Below are positions 24,640 to 34,816 of a stretch of DNA of 64,000 bases, piece by piece (within the stretch, counting starts at the first letter, position 1; every line of letters starts with the position of its first letter). The DNA comes from Chloranthus sessilifolius. Lineage: Eukaryota; Streptophyta; Magnoliopsida; Chloranthales; Chloranthaceae. Below the pieces are notes generated by a model. The model worked only from the letters and a program-made list of their open reading frames with translations, had not been told where the DNA came from and ran no database searches. The translations under genes were made by a program, and so were the position numbers. Where the stretch lies: assembly GCA_021018995.1 (NCBI GenBank), contig CM037593.1, forward strand, positions 15,900,088 to 15,964,087, read 5' to 3'.

Positions 24640-24765
24640 ATCGCATACATGTATGCGATGGCATATATGTTTCTGTTGCATATGCCATCATGGCATATGC
24701 GACAGAGCCATATAAAATGGCATATGCGATTGCACACTCGCATATGCGATCGCATATGACATCAA
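24640..24765. repeat. hAT-3 subterminal GCATATGCGA repeats
   Basis: Inverted and direct copies of CATATGCGATCGCATATG, the same array as in hAT-2. Confidence 0.7.
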
Positions 24766-24767
24766 TG

Positions 24768-24845
24768 CGAGTGACGCAAGCCATGACATCACAGCTCAAT
24801 AATTCGGGACGAAGCGACTGGAGCCTCTCTACTCAGCACACATGT
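24768..24845 (+). promoter_or_regulatory. EVE-A upstream promoter fragment with damaged as-1-like element
   Basis: Matches EVE-C 42265-42342. The as-1-like pair at 24772-24788 reads TGACG-7 nt-TGACA; the second half-site has lost its G. The hAT-3 target site CGAGTGAC overlaps the first half-site. Confidence 0.7.
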
Positions 24846-27249
24846 TGTAATATCCCGAAAGATCACGTTAAACAGTGACATCGGGATCCGTGCCCGATTG
24901 GTCACGGGTTTGACCAATTAAGAGTTAAATAGTTAGCATAGAGTGTGATGAACGGAAGAGATGTGATAATTTGAGTGACTATGTGGTGTGTGATGTAAAT
25001 CTGAGGTCACATACACCTATCGCGGTGCATGTGCTCAACACACAAGTGAGAGGAGAGATAAAAAGGTTTAATAACCCTAAATTGTATGTTTTGGGTTGTT
25101 GGGAGAGAAGTAAAGAAGAGAGAGAGAGGAGTAAAGAAGGTTGAGCAAGGAGTGATTGTGAGTGATTGGAAGGGGGATTCAAGCATTAAAGAGGCCGATT
25201 CAACGCGAGGGATCCGTTCAAGCCAAAGCTGGAACCCTAGCCTTTCCAACCACTTGATTTAAATCAATTTGAGATCGATTGAAGGTAAAATTCTTGTAGT
25301 TTAAATGCATAGATTGAAAGGTTAGATTGTAGTTAGAAATGGGTTAAAGTATAGGATAAAGGCTTAGAAAAATGAAGGAAAAAGAAAGGGAAAAAGATTG
25401 GGAAGAACAACCCAAAAGGGGCTGAATCTGGCCATTTCGATTAATCGATTTTAGCCAAGAAGTTGAAAAGTCAGAGGACCCCGATCTCGATTAATCGAAT
25501 TGAGTTTCGATTAATCGACTTTGAATTTCGATTAATCGAATTGGGTATCGATTAATCGACTGGGAACCTACAGTGAACTCCAGTGGAGAAAAGAAAAGAG
25601 CTTGGAGAAATCGACTAATCGAAATGAGAGTTCGATTAATCGATTTAGAATTGAGAATCGACTGGATAGAATAGAGAAATTCGATTAATCGAATGAGAAT
25701 CTCGATTAATCGATTTGAGAATCGATTAATCGATATTGAATTTCGATTAATCGATTTTGGAAATCGATTAATCGAATCAGATTCGATTAATCGATTTTGG
25801 AGTTCGATTAATCGACTGTGCCAGTTTATGTTGACTTTTGAGTTTGACTTTAAGATTCTTGGAGGATCTTGGACCGTCTTTATTACATCTTTAGTGATGT
25901 ATTTCACATGTTACGTGGTACCATAGGTGGTACGTGTGAGCTTGAGCACAAGGAGCCACGTGGGACCTTGATGCATGATCAAACAGAAACTTGAGGTAGG
26001 GAACACCTTGAACATGTACTTTATTTTGCAAGAGCATGTATGTAGTGATATAGAATTCCATTCAAAATGTTTTATTGCTTAAGAGTTTGTGAAAAGTGTG
26101 TGTGACATCAATAAGAGTAATTATAATGAGCCATCCCCAGGGGATGAGGAAGTAAAGAGATAAGAGCATCAGGTGTGATGCAAGTGAATGGATACATCCC
26201 AGGGATGTATCCAAGATTGAATCATGTTTGATAGGGCCTAACTGATATAAGATAGCACACTTACACGGTGAATAACTATATGTAAAGCACTTGATACTTT
26301 TGTTATTTGAGGATATCCACGGCAGATATCCGTGACCGATACTACCAGCGAAACCGTGAGGCGCCAAGCAAGGAGGCTTATCCGAGACAGTAAGCACACC
26401 CTGTGTGTTGAGTTGAGACAAGTGAAACCCCGCCGCCAATCCCCAGGGGAAAGGGGCTTGGGTACTATTTGTATTCCCAGGGAATACTTTTAAAACTGTC
26501 TATATAGATGACAATGATGGGTATCTCATCGGGGCTCGATGTTATATTGCTCGGGGATTACTTAAGTTGAAAGTTTAAGTTTGCTTTAGGCCTTTTCAGC
26601 ATCATTCATGAATAAGTAAAAGACATGAGTAAACTACCAGTAAGAATGTGATTCTTTTTAACTGTTTTTCATCAGTAACTGCATAGACACATCAAGCATG
26701 GCATATCATGGAATATATGTGAGTGGTAATTTACACGTTCAACTGTGTTCTGTTCCCTATTGAGCTAGGATGTAGCTCACCCTTTAAACTATACGTCGCA
26801 GGTCCACTATTAGCAGCTGCCGAGGCTTCAGGAGACGTTGACCCCGGTGAGTCGGACCTTGCACCTGGAGACAAGTTGGAGTCACCTCCTGAGGACTTCT
26901 TCTAGAGGGCTCCGTTGTGCAGCTTTGAGAGTTTTGAGAGATTTTAGTACGGCTTGGTATGTCAAGCCTTGTTTTGATTAAACAATGTATATATATATAT
27001 ATATATATAGATTTGGGATAATTCTTTTGGGCGAACCATCTGTGATGATTAGCTATCATCGATGGTTCGGATCGGTAGAACTGTATTTTGAGAAATGCTT
27101 ATATAGTAATTTAATTCCGCAGCTTCATTTACTATTTCAATTCATTTCATTGCTTTATATACCAATGTTCCATACATAGCTAAGGGGCACGGTCAAGATG
27201 ATCGTTCTGATGGAACGGGTTTCGGAGTGCCGAAATCCGGGCTGTCACA
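24846..27249 (+). mobile_element. Large solo LTR (Ty3/gypsy, Tekay/Del-like style)
   Basis: Starts TGTAATATCCCGAAAG and ends CCGGGCTGTCACA, flanked by a perfect 5-bp duplication CATGT at 24841-24845 and 27250-27254. EVE-C at about 42340 is the empty site. The 2404-bp unit has no coding, PBS or polypurine tract, so it is a solo LTR left by LTR-LTR recombination. It contains a palindrome array (25437-25815) and a block 'GTAGCTCACCCTTTAAACTATACG' split near 26772, a style I associate with Tekay-type LTRs; the clade is a guess. Orientation is inferred from that style only. Confidence 0.85.
25437..25815. repeat. TCGATTAATCGA palindrome array in the solo LTR
   Basis: More than a dozen copies of TTCGATTAATCGA or close variants, spaced about 15-30 bp apart. 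Confidence 0.85.
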
Positions 27250-27589
27250 CATGTCCCTCGCTTTTGCGGACTTCAACCATTTTCAAATCCGACTCCATCT
27301 ATAAATAGCTATGCTTAGGGCTTGTCCAAGCATCCGGAAAAATATTCTGAATTTTTCTTCTTTCTTTCTTTTATTTGTGTATCGGGAGTTTCACAAGAAA
27401 ATAGATTGGTATTTTCCTTCCCCTTACTTTTATAATTATTAGTTGTTGAATATGTGTATATAATTGTTGCACAATGTCAGGTAATTGTGTAGAATAGATA
27501 TTTTTGTCTCTTTTTATTCCATATGTGGTTTTGATAGTGTAAAGCTCTTTTTATATTGTAAGTTCCGCTGCCACGATTCCCCTCACTCT
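27250..27589 (+). promoter_or_regulatory. EVE-A promoter and leader
   Basis: Matches EVE-C 42338-42667. The TATA box TATAAATA is at 27300-27307. The leader runs through 'GTAAGTTCCGCTGCCACG' to 'CCCCTCACTCT' at 27589, where the EVE-B inverted repeat begins. Transcription from here would read straight into EVE-B antisense sequence. Confidence 0.7.
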
Positions 27590-27622
27590 GAGCGTTATCC
27601 TATTAAAATCACTTTACATGTA
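27590..27622 (+). repeat. EVE-B terminal inverted repeat, left
   Basis: Begins GAGCGTTATCCTATTAAAAT. Its complement is at 29215-29247 with 32 of 33 bases matching. Confidence 0.9.
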
Positions 27623-27846
27623 CACTATATGCTACACTATTGAGGAAACAACAATTACAATGCTATACTATTCAAATACACTATGCTACAACAAGCTACA
27701 CATATTTCAATAACTAATAATTAAAGGGAAAGAGAGATACCAAATGAGCTTTCTCTCTGAAACTCTCGATACACTTTAAATAAAAGAAAGTAAGAAGAAA
27801 AGTTCAGAATATTTTTCCAGATACTTGGACAAGCCCCAAACGTAGC

Positions 27847-27973
27847 TATTTATAGATAGAACCGGACTTGAAAATGGTTGAAATCCGCCAAAGTGAGGGA
27901 CACGTGTGCTAAGTAGAAAAGCTGCAGTCGCTTTGTCCCGAATTATTGAGTTATGACGTCATGACTTGCATCA
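27847..27973 (-). promoter_or_regulatory. EVE-B promoter (TATA and as-1-like), facing EVE-A
   Basis: The minus-strand TATA box TATAAATA is at 27854-27847. An as-1-like pair at 27973-27957 reads TGATG-7 nt-TGACG. Both align with EVE-C 42269-42395. It points leftwards at the EVE-A promoter 540 bp away. Confidence 0.7.
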
Positions 27974-28251
27974 CTCGTTGTATGATTAAAGACAACTGGT
28001 GGATAAGCTTCATCAGGACAGCTGGTGGATAAGCTTTAGTCTTTTGCCATATTAAAGGCAATTACTTTTAACTGACATAAAAAATAATGTCAGACAATCA
28101 TAATCACGATACTTGAGTTGGCAAGTGGCGAGCAAGGGATAATGGTAGGGTCCATTGGATAATGGTGTTCATTAAACTTCCATGCGATTTTCGAGATTAT
28201 GATAGTAAACCGAATCGTCGGAAGCAGGACTGCATGAATCTTGTAGTCCTT

Positions 28252-29207
28252 CTAGCATTTCATCTTTGTAGATTGAAGTTTCAATTCCAAAGATTCTGAA
28301 AGATCCAAATTAATTTTGGCGATCATTTGTGAAAGTAGTTTATCAGCTTCTGCTAATTCTTGTGGAGTATACATATATTCCACATGAAGATTTGTGAGAA
28401 AGAGTCTTCTTCCATCTATGATTTTGAATTGATAATCGTCGTTGGAAACATGTCGGGCAACTTTGGAGAGGTGCATTAATGAACGAATCCAGTATATTTT
28501 TTAGGAAATTGATTTAGCACTGGATATGGTTGATGGGTCTTCCATTTGGACATGTGAGAATTCAGGTTCCCTTGTTTTTCGAAAGATCCATATTTGATAC
28601 GGTTGGTAAAAAATTTCACGGGATCTCCAACCGAGTGTACTGGTGATCCACAAGGTGAAATTGACGGGTTGGATGGAATTTGGTTGCATGATAGATCATT
28701 GTTTTGATAATCATTAAAAATTTTGAAATTTGATGGCCAAAAAAGATAACTTGATTAATCAGACCCCAATCAAGGCTTTCTGCTAGGTTATAAAGATAAT
28801 TTGCAGCAGAGGGAAAGCTTTGGAAGATCATTTCCATGAAGACGATTAATGAATTGGTAATTTTGCAATAAGATTTGTTTAATCTTATTTGCATGATCCT
28901 CAATATGTAAGAGAATATCCTGAGCAATTTCAGTGGGAATTTTAATTTTTTCAAGCATACAGAAGAAAAGGGTGCCCAGTAAATCTACTAGATCAAGAAA
29001 ATAGTTTATTTTCTCAATGGTGAAAATTTCATCCTCCGATAATAAGTCTTTTAACAGGGAAATGATACCATCTTGTAATTTGCGGATCTTGGTTTCTTAA
29101 GTCATTATTTTGACTGTAAGAGAGCTCATGTGTTATCTGAATCTTTTCTTATCATTGGTGATATGGGTTTTCCATATCCCATTTAAAGCTTGGTATAGCT
29201 CAGATAA
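28252..29207 (-). pseudogene. EVE-B ORF2 C-terminal part
   Basis: Collinear on the minus strand with EVE-C 41090-42000. The C-terminal frame 28476-28252 has 'VSNDDYQFKIIDGRR' and 'NLHVEYMYTPQELAEADKL', nearly the same as EVE-C, so this tail is the best-preserved part of ORF2. Upstream frames (28954-28616, 28689-28501) are shifted relative to each other. The N-terminal viroplasmin-like block is absent because EVE-B stops short of it. Function of this C-terminal region is unknown to me. Confidence 0.7.
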
Positions 29208-29214
29208 GTTAGCG

Positions 29215-29247
29215 TACATGTAAAGTGGTTTTAATAGGATAACGCTC
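29215..29247 (-). repeat. EVE-B terminal inverted repeat, right
   Basis: Inverted copy of 27590-27622. Confidence 0.9.
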
Positions 29248-29285
29248 ATCTAGTTTCGTTTTCACGCTTCCCCTCACTCTTTATT

Positions 29286-29302
29286 TGGTATCAAAGACAT
29301 GA
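29286..29302 (+). promoter_or_regulatory. EVE-C primer-binding site
   Basis: TGGTATCAAAGACATGA, close to the plant initiator-Met tRNA complement TGGTATCAGAGCCATG that primes caulimovirid reverse transcription. Between 29303 and about 29980 lies AT-rich, repeat-containing leader sequence with no long frame. Confidence 0.75.
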
Positions 29303-29979
29303 TTATTGGCTAAATCCGTGGTAATTACATATGGCAGGTATGTAATGTCAAAATTTTGAGAGAAAGTAGTTAGTGCTCCTAACCCTATATATATATATAT
29401 ATAGACATTAAATTTTGTTAATTTTCTTCTTTGATTTATATGAGTACAAAGGAAGACCCAGACATTTATTACTGCACTTATGGGTCATTAAAAATTCACG
29501 TTAGGACGTCGGTAAAAAAACAGTGAATTGCGTTGCTGTTTTGGTCCCTGTAAATCGTTGACAGATGAGTAAGTTTGTGATAAATCTGTCAGTTGGAGTA
29601 CTGTATGGATCTGAAGAAGACGATGAATAGTATTTACTATGTATATGAATAGTATTTCGAATTACTATTTACCACAGTATTACTATTTCGATTTTACTAT
29701 TCACATATGTAATTACACTCTTATTGGTTATACCAATGTCAATTTTTAATTTTCAAAATAAAATATAAAAGTTAATTAAAAATAATGAACTTGTTCAATG
29801 GTCTGACGTTGAAGACCAAATGAATCAATAGACAAAGTCATCTATTAATCCTAAAACCATTTATGAATATGATTGGACTGATTAGTCAAGCGATATGTCT
29901 ATTAAAACAATTGAACAAACACTCGGTTTAAATGAAGATAGAGAAGGTCTTCAACTTTTATCTAATGAGGATCTACAAA

Positions 29980-30720
29980 TAGATCTTCATCAATTCAGAT
30001 TCCTACATTTATGATGTATCCAAATTGACTTTAAACATTTAACCTTAATGGGTAATAATAATAGTCTACTGACAATCCTTAGAGATGCTAGATACCTTGA
30101 CTGGCACCCTTCTCTGATGGCTGCAGTAGCGACCAACATATATCATGGTCCAATCTATTTTAATGTTTATCCAAATTTGATTCTATCTTTATCGGATAGG
30201 AATCTCTTACATGCTTTTACTTTGAATCATCAAACTACAAGGTACAATTTTCATCCTGGATCAAAGACTTTTGTTTTGATCTATCGTCTTCATTATAAAG
30301 TAATGACTTCACTGGCTCCTAAGGTATATTACCATAGTGAACCAAGAAGATGGTCTTAATTGAGACCAATTTGTTAACCACAAATATTGTTACTCATAGC
30401 TTGATTCCTTGGGAAGAAATTACTTTTCCAAAATAATGATCACTCAAGTTGTACCACCAAGACCTATCCTTAATCAGGATATTGAACAAATATTTCAGAC
30501 ACATTAAGGAGATTACATCCTTAAATTTGACCGACAATCAACTTTAAGAACTCCTCGACGATCACATTCTGGATGTTGACCACCTTATAAAGTTTCTATG
30601 ACATCTTCGTCTAGAAACTTTGTTTCAGGAATAATCCCATCGGTTATCTCTGACCTTAATCAACCCAATCTTGAAAGAATTCAGATCTCAGATCAACAAA
30701 TTCCTCATGGGGTATACACC
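29980..30720 (+). pseudogene. EVE-C movement protein
   Basis: The frame 30048-30359 contains 'GPIYFNVYPNLILSLSD' and 'LLHAFTLN', in the style of caulimovirid movement proteins of the 30K superfamily, which form tubules through plasmodesmata. A frame change near 30357 and stops near 30435 and 30507 break it. The next part to 30720 aligns with EVE-A 590-990. Residues before 30048 are uncertain because the upstream stop spacing is poor. Confidence 0.7.
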
Positions 30721-30779
30721 CAATATTAGAGGGAATCCCCTACTGCTAGTGAATGAATTTCTCACTCTGGAGCAATTTT

Positions 30780-33180
30780 TTTTTTTTGATAATTATTAAA
30801 GGGGGTGCAATATTATGGATCAAATAAAACCCATAGAATTTATTATTAATCATCAACATCATTTCGTGCATGCTATTTTAAAAGATTTTCAAACGAAAAT
30901 ATACAAGAATTCAAGACTGCATTTTACAAATACGTAGAATTCTCTCATTAAATTAATCCTTTTGTCACTTGGTTCAAAGCAACCCAATTTTCTAAAATGA
31001 CTAAAAAAGAGAGAAGGATTCATATCCTCGAAAAATGTCAGAAATCTTAGCAGAAATTAGATGGTTCTATCATTAAGTCGATTCACCCTCCAATTGAAGC
31101 TTTAAGATTAACCCAATACCATTCAACAATAACTTTGGAAGCTACTGCTTTCATTAAACCTGTTGAAGCAACACACCAATCAGTAAAAGTAGATTTATCA
31201 AATCTTTACAAACAAAACAATTTTACTAATTTAAATCTTCAAACAATTAGTAATCAATTAAATCGGATAAAAATAATATTTCTTTATTTTCTATTCCTAA
31301 AAATCAAAATCCAACTGTTATAAATCTGGAACCACCAAATATTAAATCACCGGTAGAAATTATTGGATTTAATTTATCTTTAAAAACTTGAATTACTAAG
31401 CAAGATGAATTTCTTGATAAATTATCATCTCAGTTAAAAGAATTATATCTTAAACCAGATAAGGATAATTTACAAATCAATGTAATTACTGAATCTGACA
31501 AAAAATATGCTAATATTGTAGAAATGCAAAATAATTTTGAATTTTTACAAAATGAGATGGAATTCAATAAAATTCAATATACAGCCAAATCTAAAAATAG
31601 ATGAGATTTACGTTCTAGACATTATTTTCCTAGACCTACACCCCAAGATCTTTGTGAAGAAGATTATTTGCAAATGCAAACATCATTTGGTAATAAATCG
31701 ATTTACGAATGGAACATCGATGGTAAATCAGAATATGTCATCTTCGAAATTATACATAAAATGTGTATGTATAGTACCGTTTGTAAACAAGGTCATAATG
31801 TTGATCAACAAATTGCCTGTTTCATTATTGTTAGTGTTACAGTGATGTTGAAAGGATGGTGGGATAATATTCTCACTCCTACTCAACGTAATGAAATTCT
31901 CAGTGCAACCAAACTAGTTAAAAATGAATTTACTGGTCAAATGGAAAATACTGAAGAGGTTGTTTACACTTTGACAAACAACATTATTCTTCATTTTGTT
32001 CGTTCTTGGACTCATCAATATGAACGAGACCGAGAGCTTCAAAATCTTCATTGCCCATCTTTAACCCATTTTCAACGGTACAAAAATGTTTCCATGACCA
32101 AAGTCATGTAACGCAACAATGCCAATAATGAATATTGGAAAGCCAAACTCATTGGACTTCCTAGCTTATTTGCTAAGAGAGTTGGGAATAAACTATGTGA
32201 TCAAAATGATCATCAAATCATTAATTATAATCAATTTACTTATGCCCAACTCACGAGTATTATTATTCGTAAAGGTTTTAATTTGTGTAATGATTTAAAA
32301 TTACATCAAAAATTAAAAATATGACTCACTAGTCGTAAAGAATTAGGTGAATTTTGGATTCAATTCGCCTATGATACTAAAATCAAATTTCCTTCCAAAA
32401 GAAAAAAGAAAAGTATCGAAAGATTATCCTAAACAATCTAAACAAAGGCATCATCGCATTTCCAAAAATGACAATAAGCCCTCTTCTTCTTGTTGAAACC
32501 GAGAAAAACAATAAAAAAGATCTAGAGATGACATTAAATGTTATAAATGTCATAGGTTTGAGCATTATATGTTATAAATGTCATAGGTTTGAGCATTATG
32601 CTAATAAGTGTAAAACCAAACAAAAGATAGCTAATCTTAAAATGGATGGAGGATTAAGACTAACAATATCAAAGGTAATGGTTAGTTCTTCCGAAGAAGA
32701 AAACATTGATTTAAGAAGTTAATAGTATTCGATCTTCTTCGACAGGTGAAGAAAATCCATTAGATTGCCACTGCAATCCTATTACCACATCAAATGACAC
32801 TTGGCAAGCTTTTGTTGCATGAATAATCTGAGTATCAATATATTCGGCAAACACATAAAATCATTATTGGACTTAGTTGATAAAACCAAAGATCCAACAA
32901 TGAAATCCAAATTAATTGAAACTTGTATTACTATGGCTAAAAAAGAAAATAAAAAAAACTAATAATTGAAAATTCAAATTCAATTAGAGAATTATTTAAT
33001 CGATTAGAGAATCAGGGTTCAATTTGACTTGTAGCAAACAATGATCTTAAACATGAAATTAATTCATTAAAAGTTGAATTAGTTACATTCAAACATCAAA
33101 CTGCTAATGAAATTAGCACAATTAATACTAGACTAAATCTTCTTGAGAATAAACAAGTTTCTACCAGTAATCTTTAATTA
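30780..33180 (+). pseudogene. EVE-C capsid region with CCHC knuckle
   Basis: Collinear with the EVE-A pieces at 1041-1486, 6637-7302, 10705-11557 and 12044-12450, but without their insertions. The frame 31668-32111 is the longest. The knuckle 'KCYKCHRFEH' near 32540 is interrupted by a 31-bp tandem duplication (32538-32568 repeated at 32569-32599), which shifts the frame inside the zinc-binding motif. A Ser/Glu-rich acidic stretch follows. In caulimovirids this part makes the capsid protein. Confidence 0.72.
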
Positions 33181-34538
33181 CTGATACTTCCATACCACCC
33201 AATAATTACTTGAATGTCTTGCATCAATTAACATCTCAATAGTGGTATATCAAAATCACCTTAATCATTAACCAAGTTCACCATCAAGGATGCTATCGCT
33301 CTTGTTGATAGTGGAGCAGATATGAATTGCATCCAAGAAGGATTAGTTCCTACCCAATATTTGACAAAACCACTAAAAGTCTTACAAATGCAAGTGGTTA
33401 TAAAATGCAAATTAGATCAAAATTGAATTATGTTTCAATTTGTAATCAAGGTATTTGCATACCTGCTAATTTTATACTTGTCCAGAGTTTAGCCCAATTG
33501 GTTATTCTTGGCACACCATTTATTACTTCCATTTTACCTTAAACAAAGGCAGATTCTAATGACATTTATGCTCAATAGAATGGACATGATCTAGTCTTTG
33601 AATTTCTAACCCAACCTCAAATTAAATTGGTCAATCAAATTGAAACCAATTTATTGTTCTAAGAACAACAAATCAATTTTCTACAAAGAGAAATAATGAT
33701 TCTATCTTTACAAAAACAAATTGATTCTCCTCAAATTCAAGCAAAAATTTCTCAATTGCTTAAATCATATCACACTAATATATGCAGTGATTTTCCAAAT
33801 GCTTTTTGGAATCGAAAGAAATATATTGTTTCTTTACTCTATAATTCTGATTTCAATGAAAGGCATTTCAACCAAAGCAAGACCCAGTCAAACGAAACTT
33901 GCTTATTTGGAGCTTTGCAAAACTGAAATTGCGAGTTTATTGTAAAAGCAACTGATTAGGCCATGTCACTCCCCATGGAGTTGCACAGCCTTTTATGTCA
34001 ATAAGAATGCAGAATGGGAACGAGAAACCTCTCATCTTGTGATTAATTATAAACCTTTGAATGATTGTGTACAATGGATTCGATACCCTATTCCTAATAA
34101 AAAGGATTTGTTGGATCGCTAATATTCAAGTCCCATATTTTCTACATTTAACCTTAAATCGGGGTATTGGCAAATTCAGGTGGTGGAGAATGACTATTAC
34201 AAAATGACTTTCACTGTTCCCTTTGGGCATTTCGAATGGAATGTTATGCCCTTTGGACTCAAAAATGTACCATCTGAATTTTTAAATATAATGAAAGATA
34301 TATTCACTCCATACACAAATTTATCTATTATGTCTATTGAAAGTATACTCATCTTTTCAAATTCCATTGACCAACATTTTAAACATTTAAAAATATTTAA
34401 AGAAATAATTCAAAAAAATGGATTAGTTATTTCTACTCCAAAAATTAAATTATTTCAAACTAATATTAGATTTCTTGGTCATAACATTCATCAAGGCCAA
34501 ATAATCATATTGATAGAAGCATAGAATTTGCCTCTACT
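33180..34538 (+). pseudogene. EVE-C protease and reverse transcriptase
   Basis: Protease: 'ALVDSGADMNCIQEG' near 33300-33345 keeps the catalytic DSG. RT: 'KSGYWQIQVVENDYY' and 'FGLKNVPSEFLNIMKD' are intact, but the catalytic box reads 'SIESILIFSN' near 34335 where EVE-A has YIDD, so both catalytic Asp are lost. 'FLGHNIHQGQ' ends the RT at about 34500. Frameshifts occur near 33360, 33540, 33925 and 34505. The LINE inserts at 34538 in the short post-RT stretch. Confidence 0.82.
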
Positions 34539-34816
34539 GTTTTTTTTTTATCAGTAAAGGAAATATATTGATGCGCAGCAAGATGCTGAAAAACCAATAC
34601 AAACAGAAGACCAAAAAAAGAACAGAAAAATACACAATAATCAGAACAAAAGACCATAGCAACACCCTGAAAACCGCAGGAGTGCCACTCCTACAACACC
34701 GAACTTAGCTCGGGTCCCAAAGGAAAGACCACTCTTGAGTACCAGGCCCTCCAACCAATACCCAGCTCCACAGTATCTCTTTTATGGATTTCATGATCAT
34801 CCCCACCGGCTGGCAT

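Larger units (their letters stand above)
22043..24767 (-). mobile_element. hAT-3: truncated hAT element, minus strand
   Basis: The right terminus at 24767 reads CATTGATGTCA inward, matching the hAT-2 terminus, and GCATATGCGA repeats fill 24640-24765. The opposite end is gone: homology to hAT-2 stops at 'GAGCAA' (hAT-2 about 9820), and an 18-bp filler (22043-22061) joins it to EVE-A. The deletion removed both the last 0.9 kb of the element and about 1.07 kb of adjacent viral sequence (EVE-C about 41195-42265). The target CGAGTGAC is at 24768-24775. Confidence 0.85.
405..27589 (+). mobile_element. EVE-A: endogenous caulimovirid copy split by nested transposons
   Basis: One degenerate plant pararetrovirus copy. 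Its pieces lie at 405-1486, 6637-7302, 10705-11557, 12044-12450, 20078-22042, 24768-24845 and 27250-27589. Each junction was checked against EVE-C at 29248-42671, where the same sequence is uninterrupted: for example, 7302 continues at 10705 and 12450 continues at 20078. Together the pieces run from the movement protein to the promoter and leader. No reading frame is intact, so this is a fossil. The single RT-type polyprotein with CCHC and aspartic protease is typical of Caulimoviridae; a florendovirus-like or petuvirus-like affiliation is a guess. Confidence 0.85.
27590..29247 (-). mobile_element. EVE-B: inverted caulimovirid 3' fragment bounded by 33-bp inverted repeats
   Basis: Contains, on the minus strand, most of ORF2, the promoter region and the leader, matching EVE-C from about 41090 to 42560. 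It is bounded by 27590-27622 and 29215-29247, inverted copies of one 33-bp sequence (GAGCGTTATCCTATTAAAAT...) with one mismatch. Viral leader sequence lies outside both ends (to 27589 and from about 29250). I see no target duplication. Confidence 0.8.

Noticed and set aside
24518-24878. Met/His-rich frames on both strands
   Set aside because: They fall in the hAT-3 subterminal GCATATGCGA repeats and reflect the palindromic unit.
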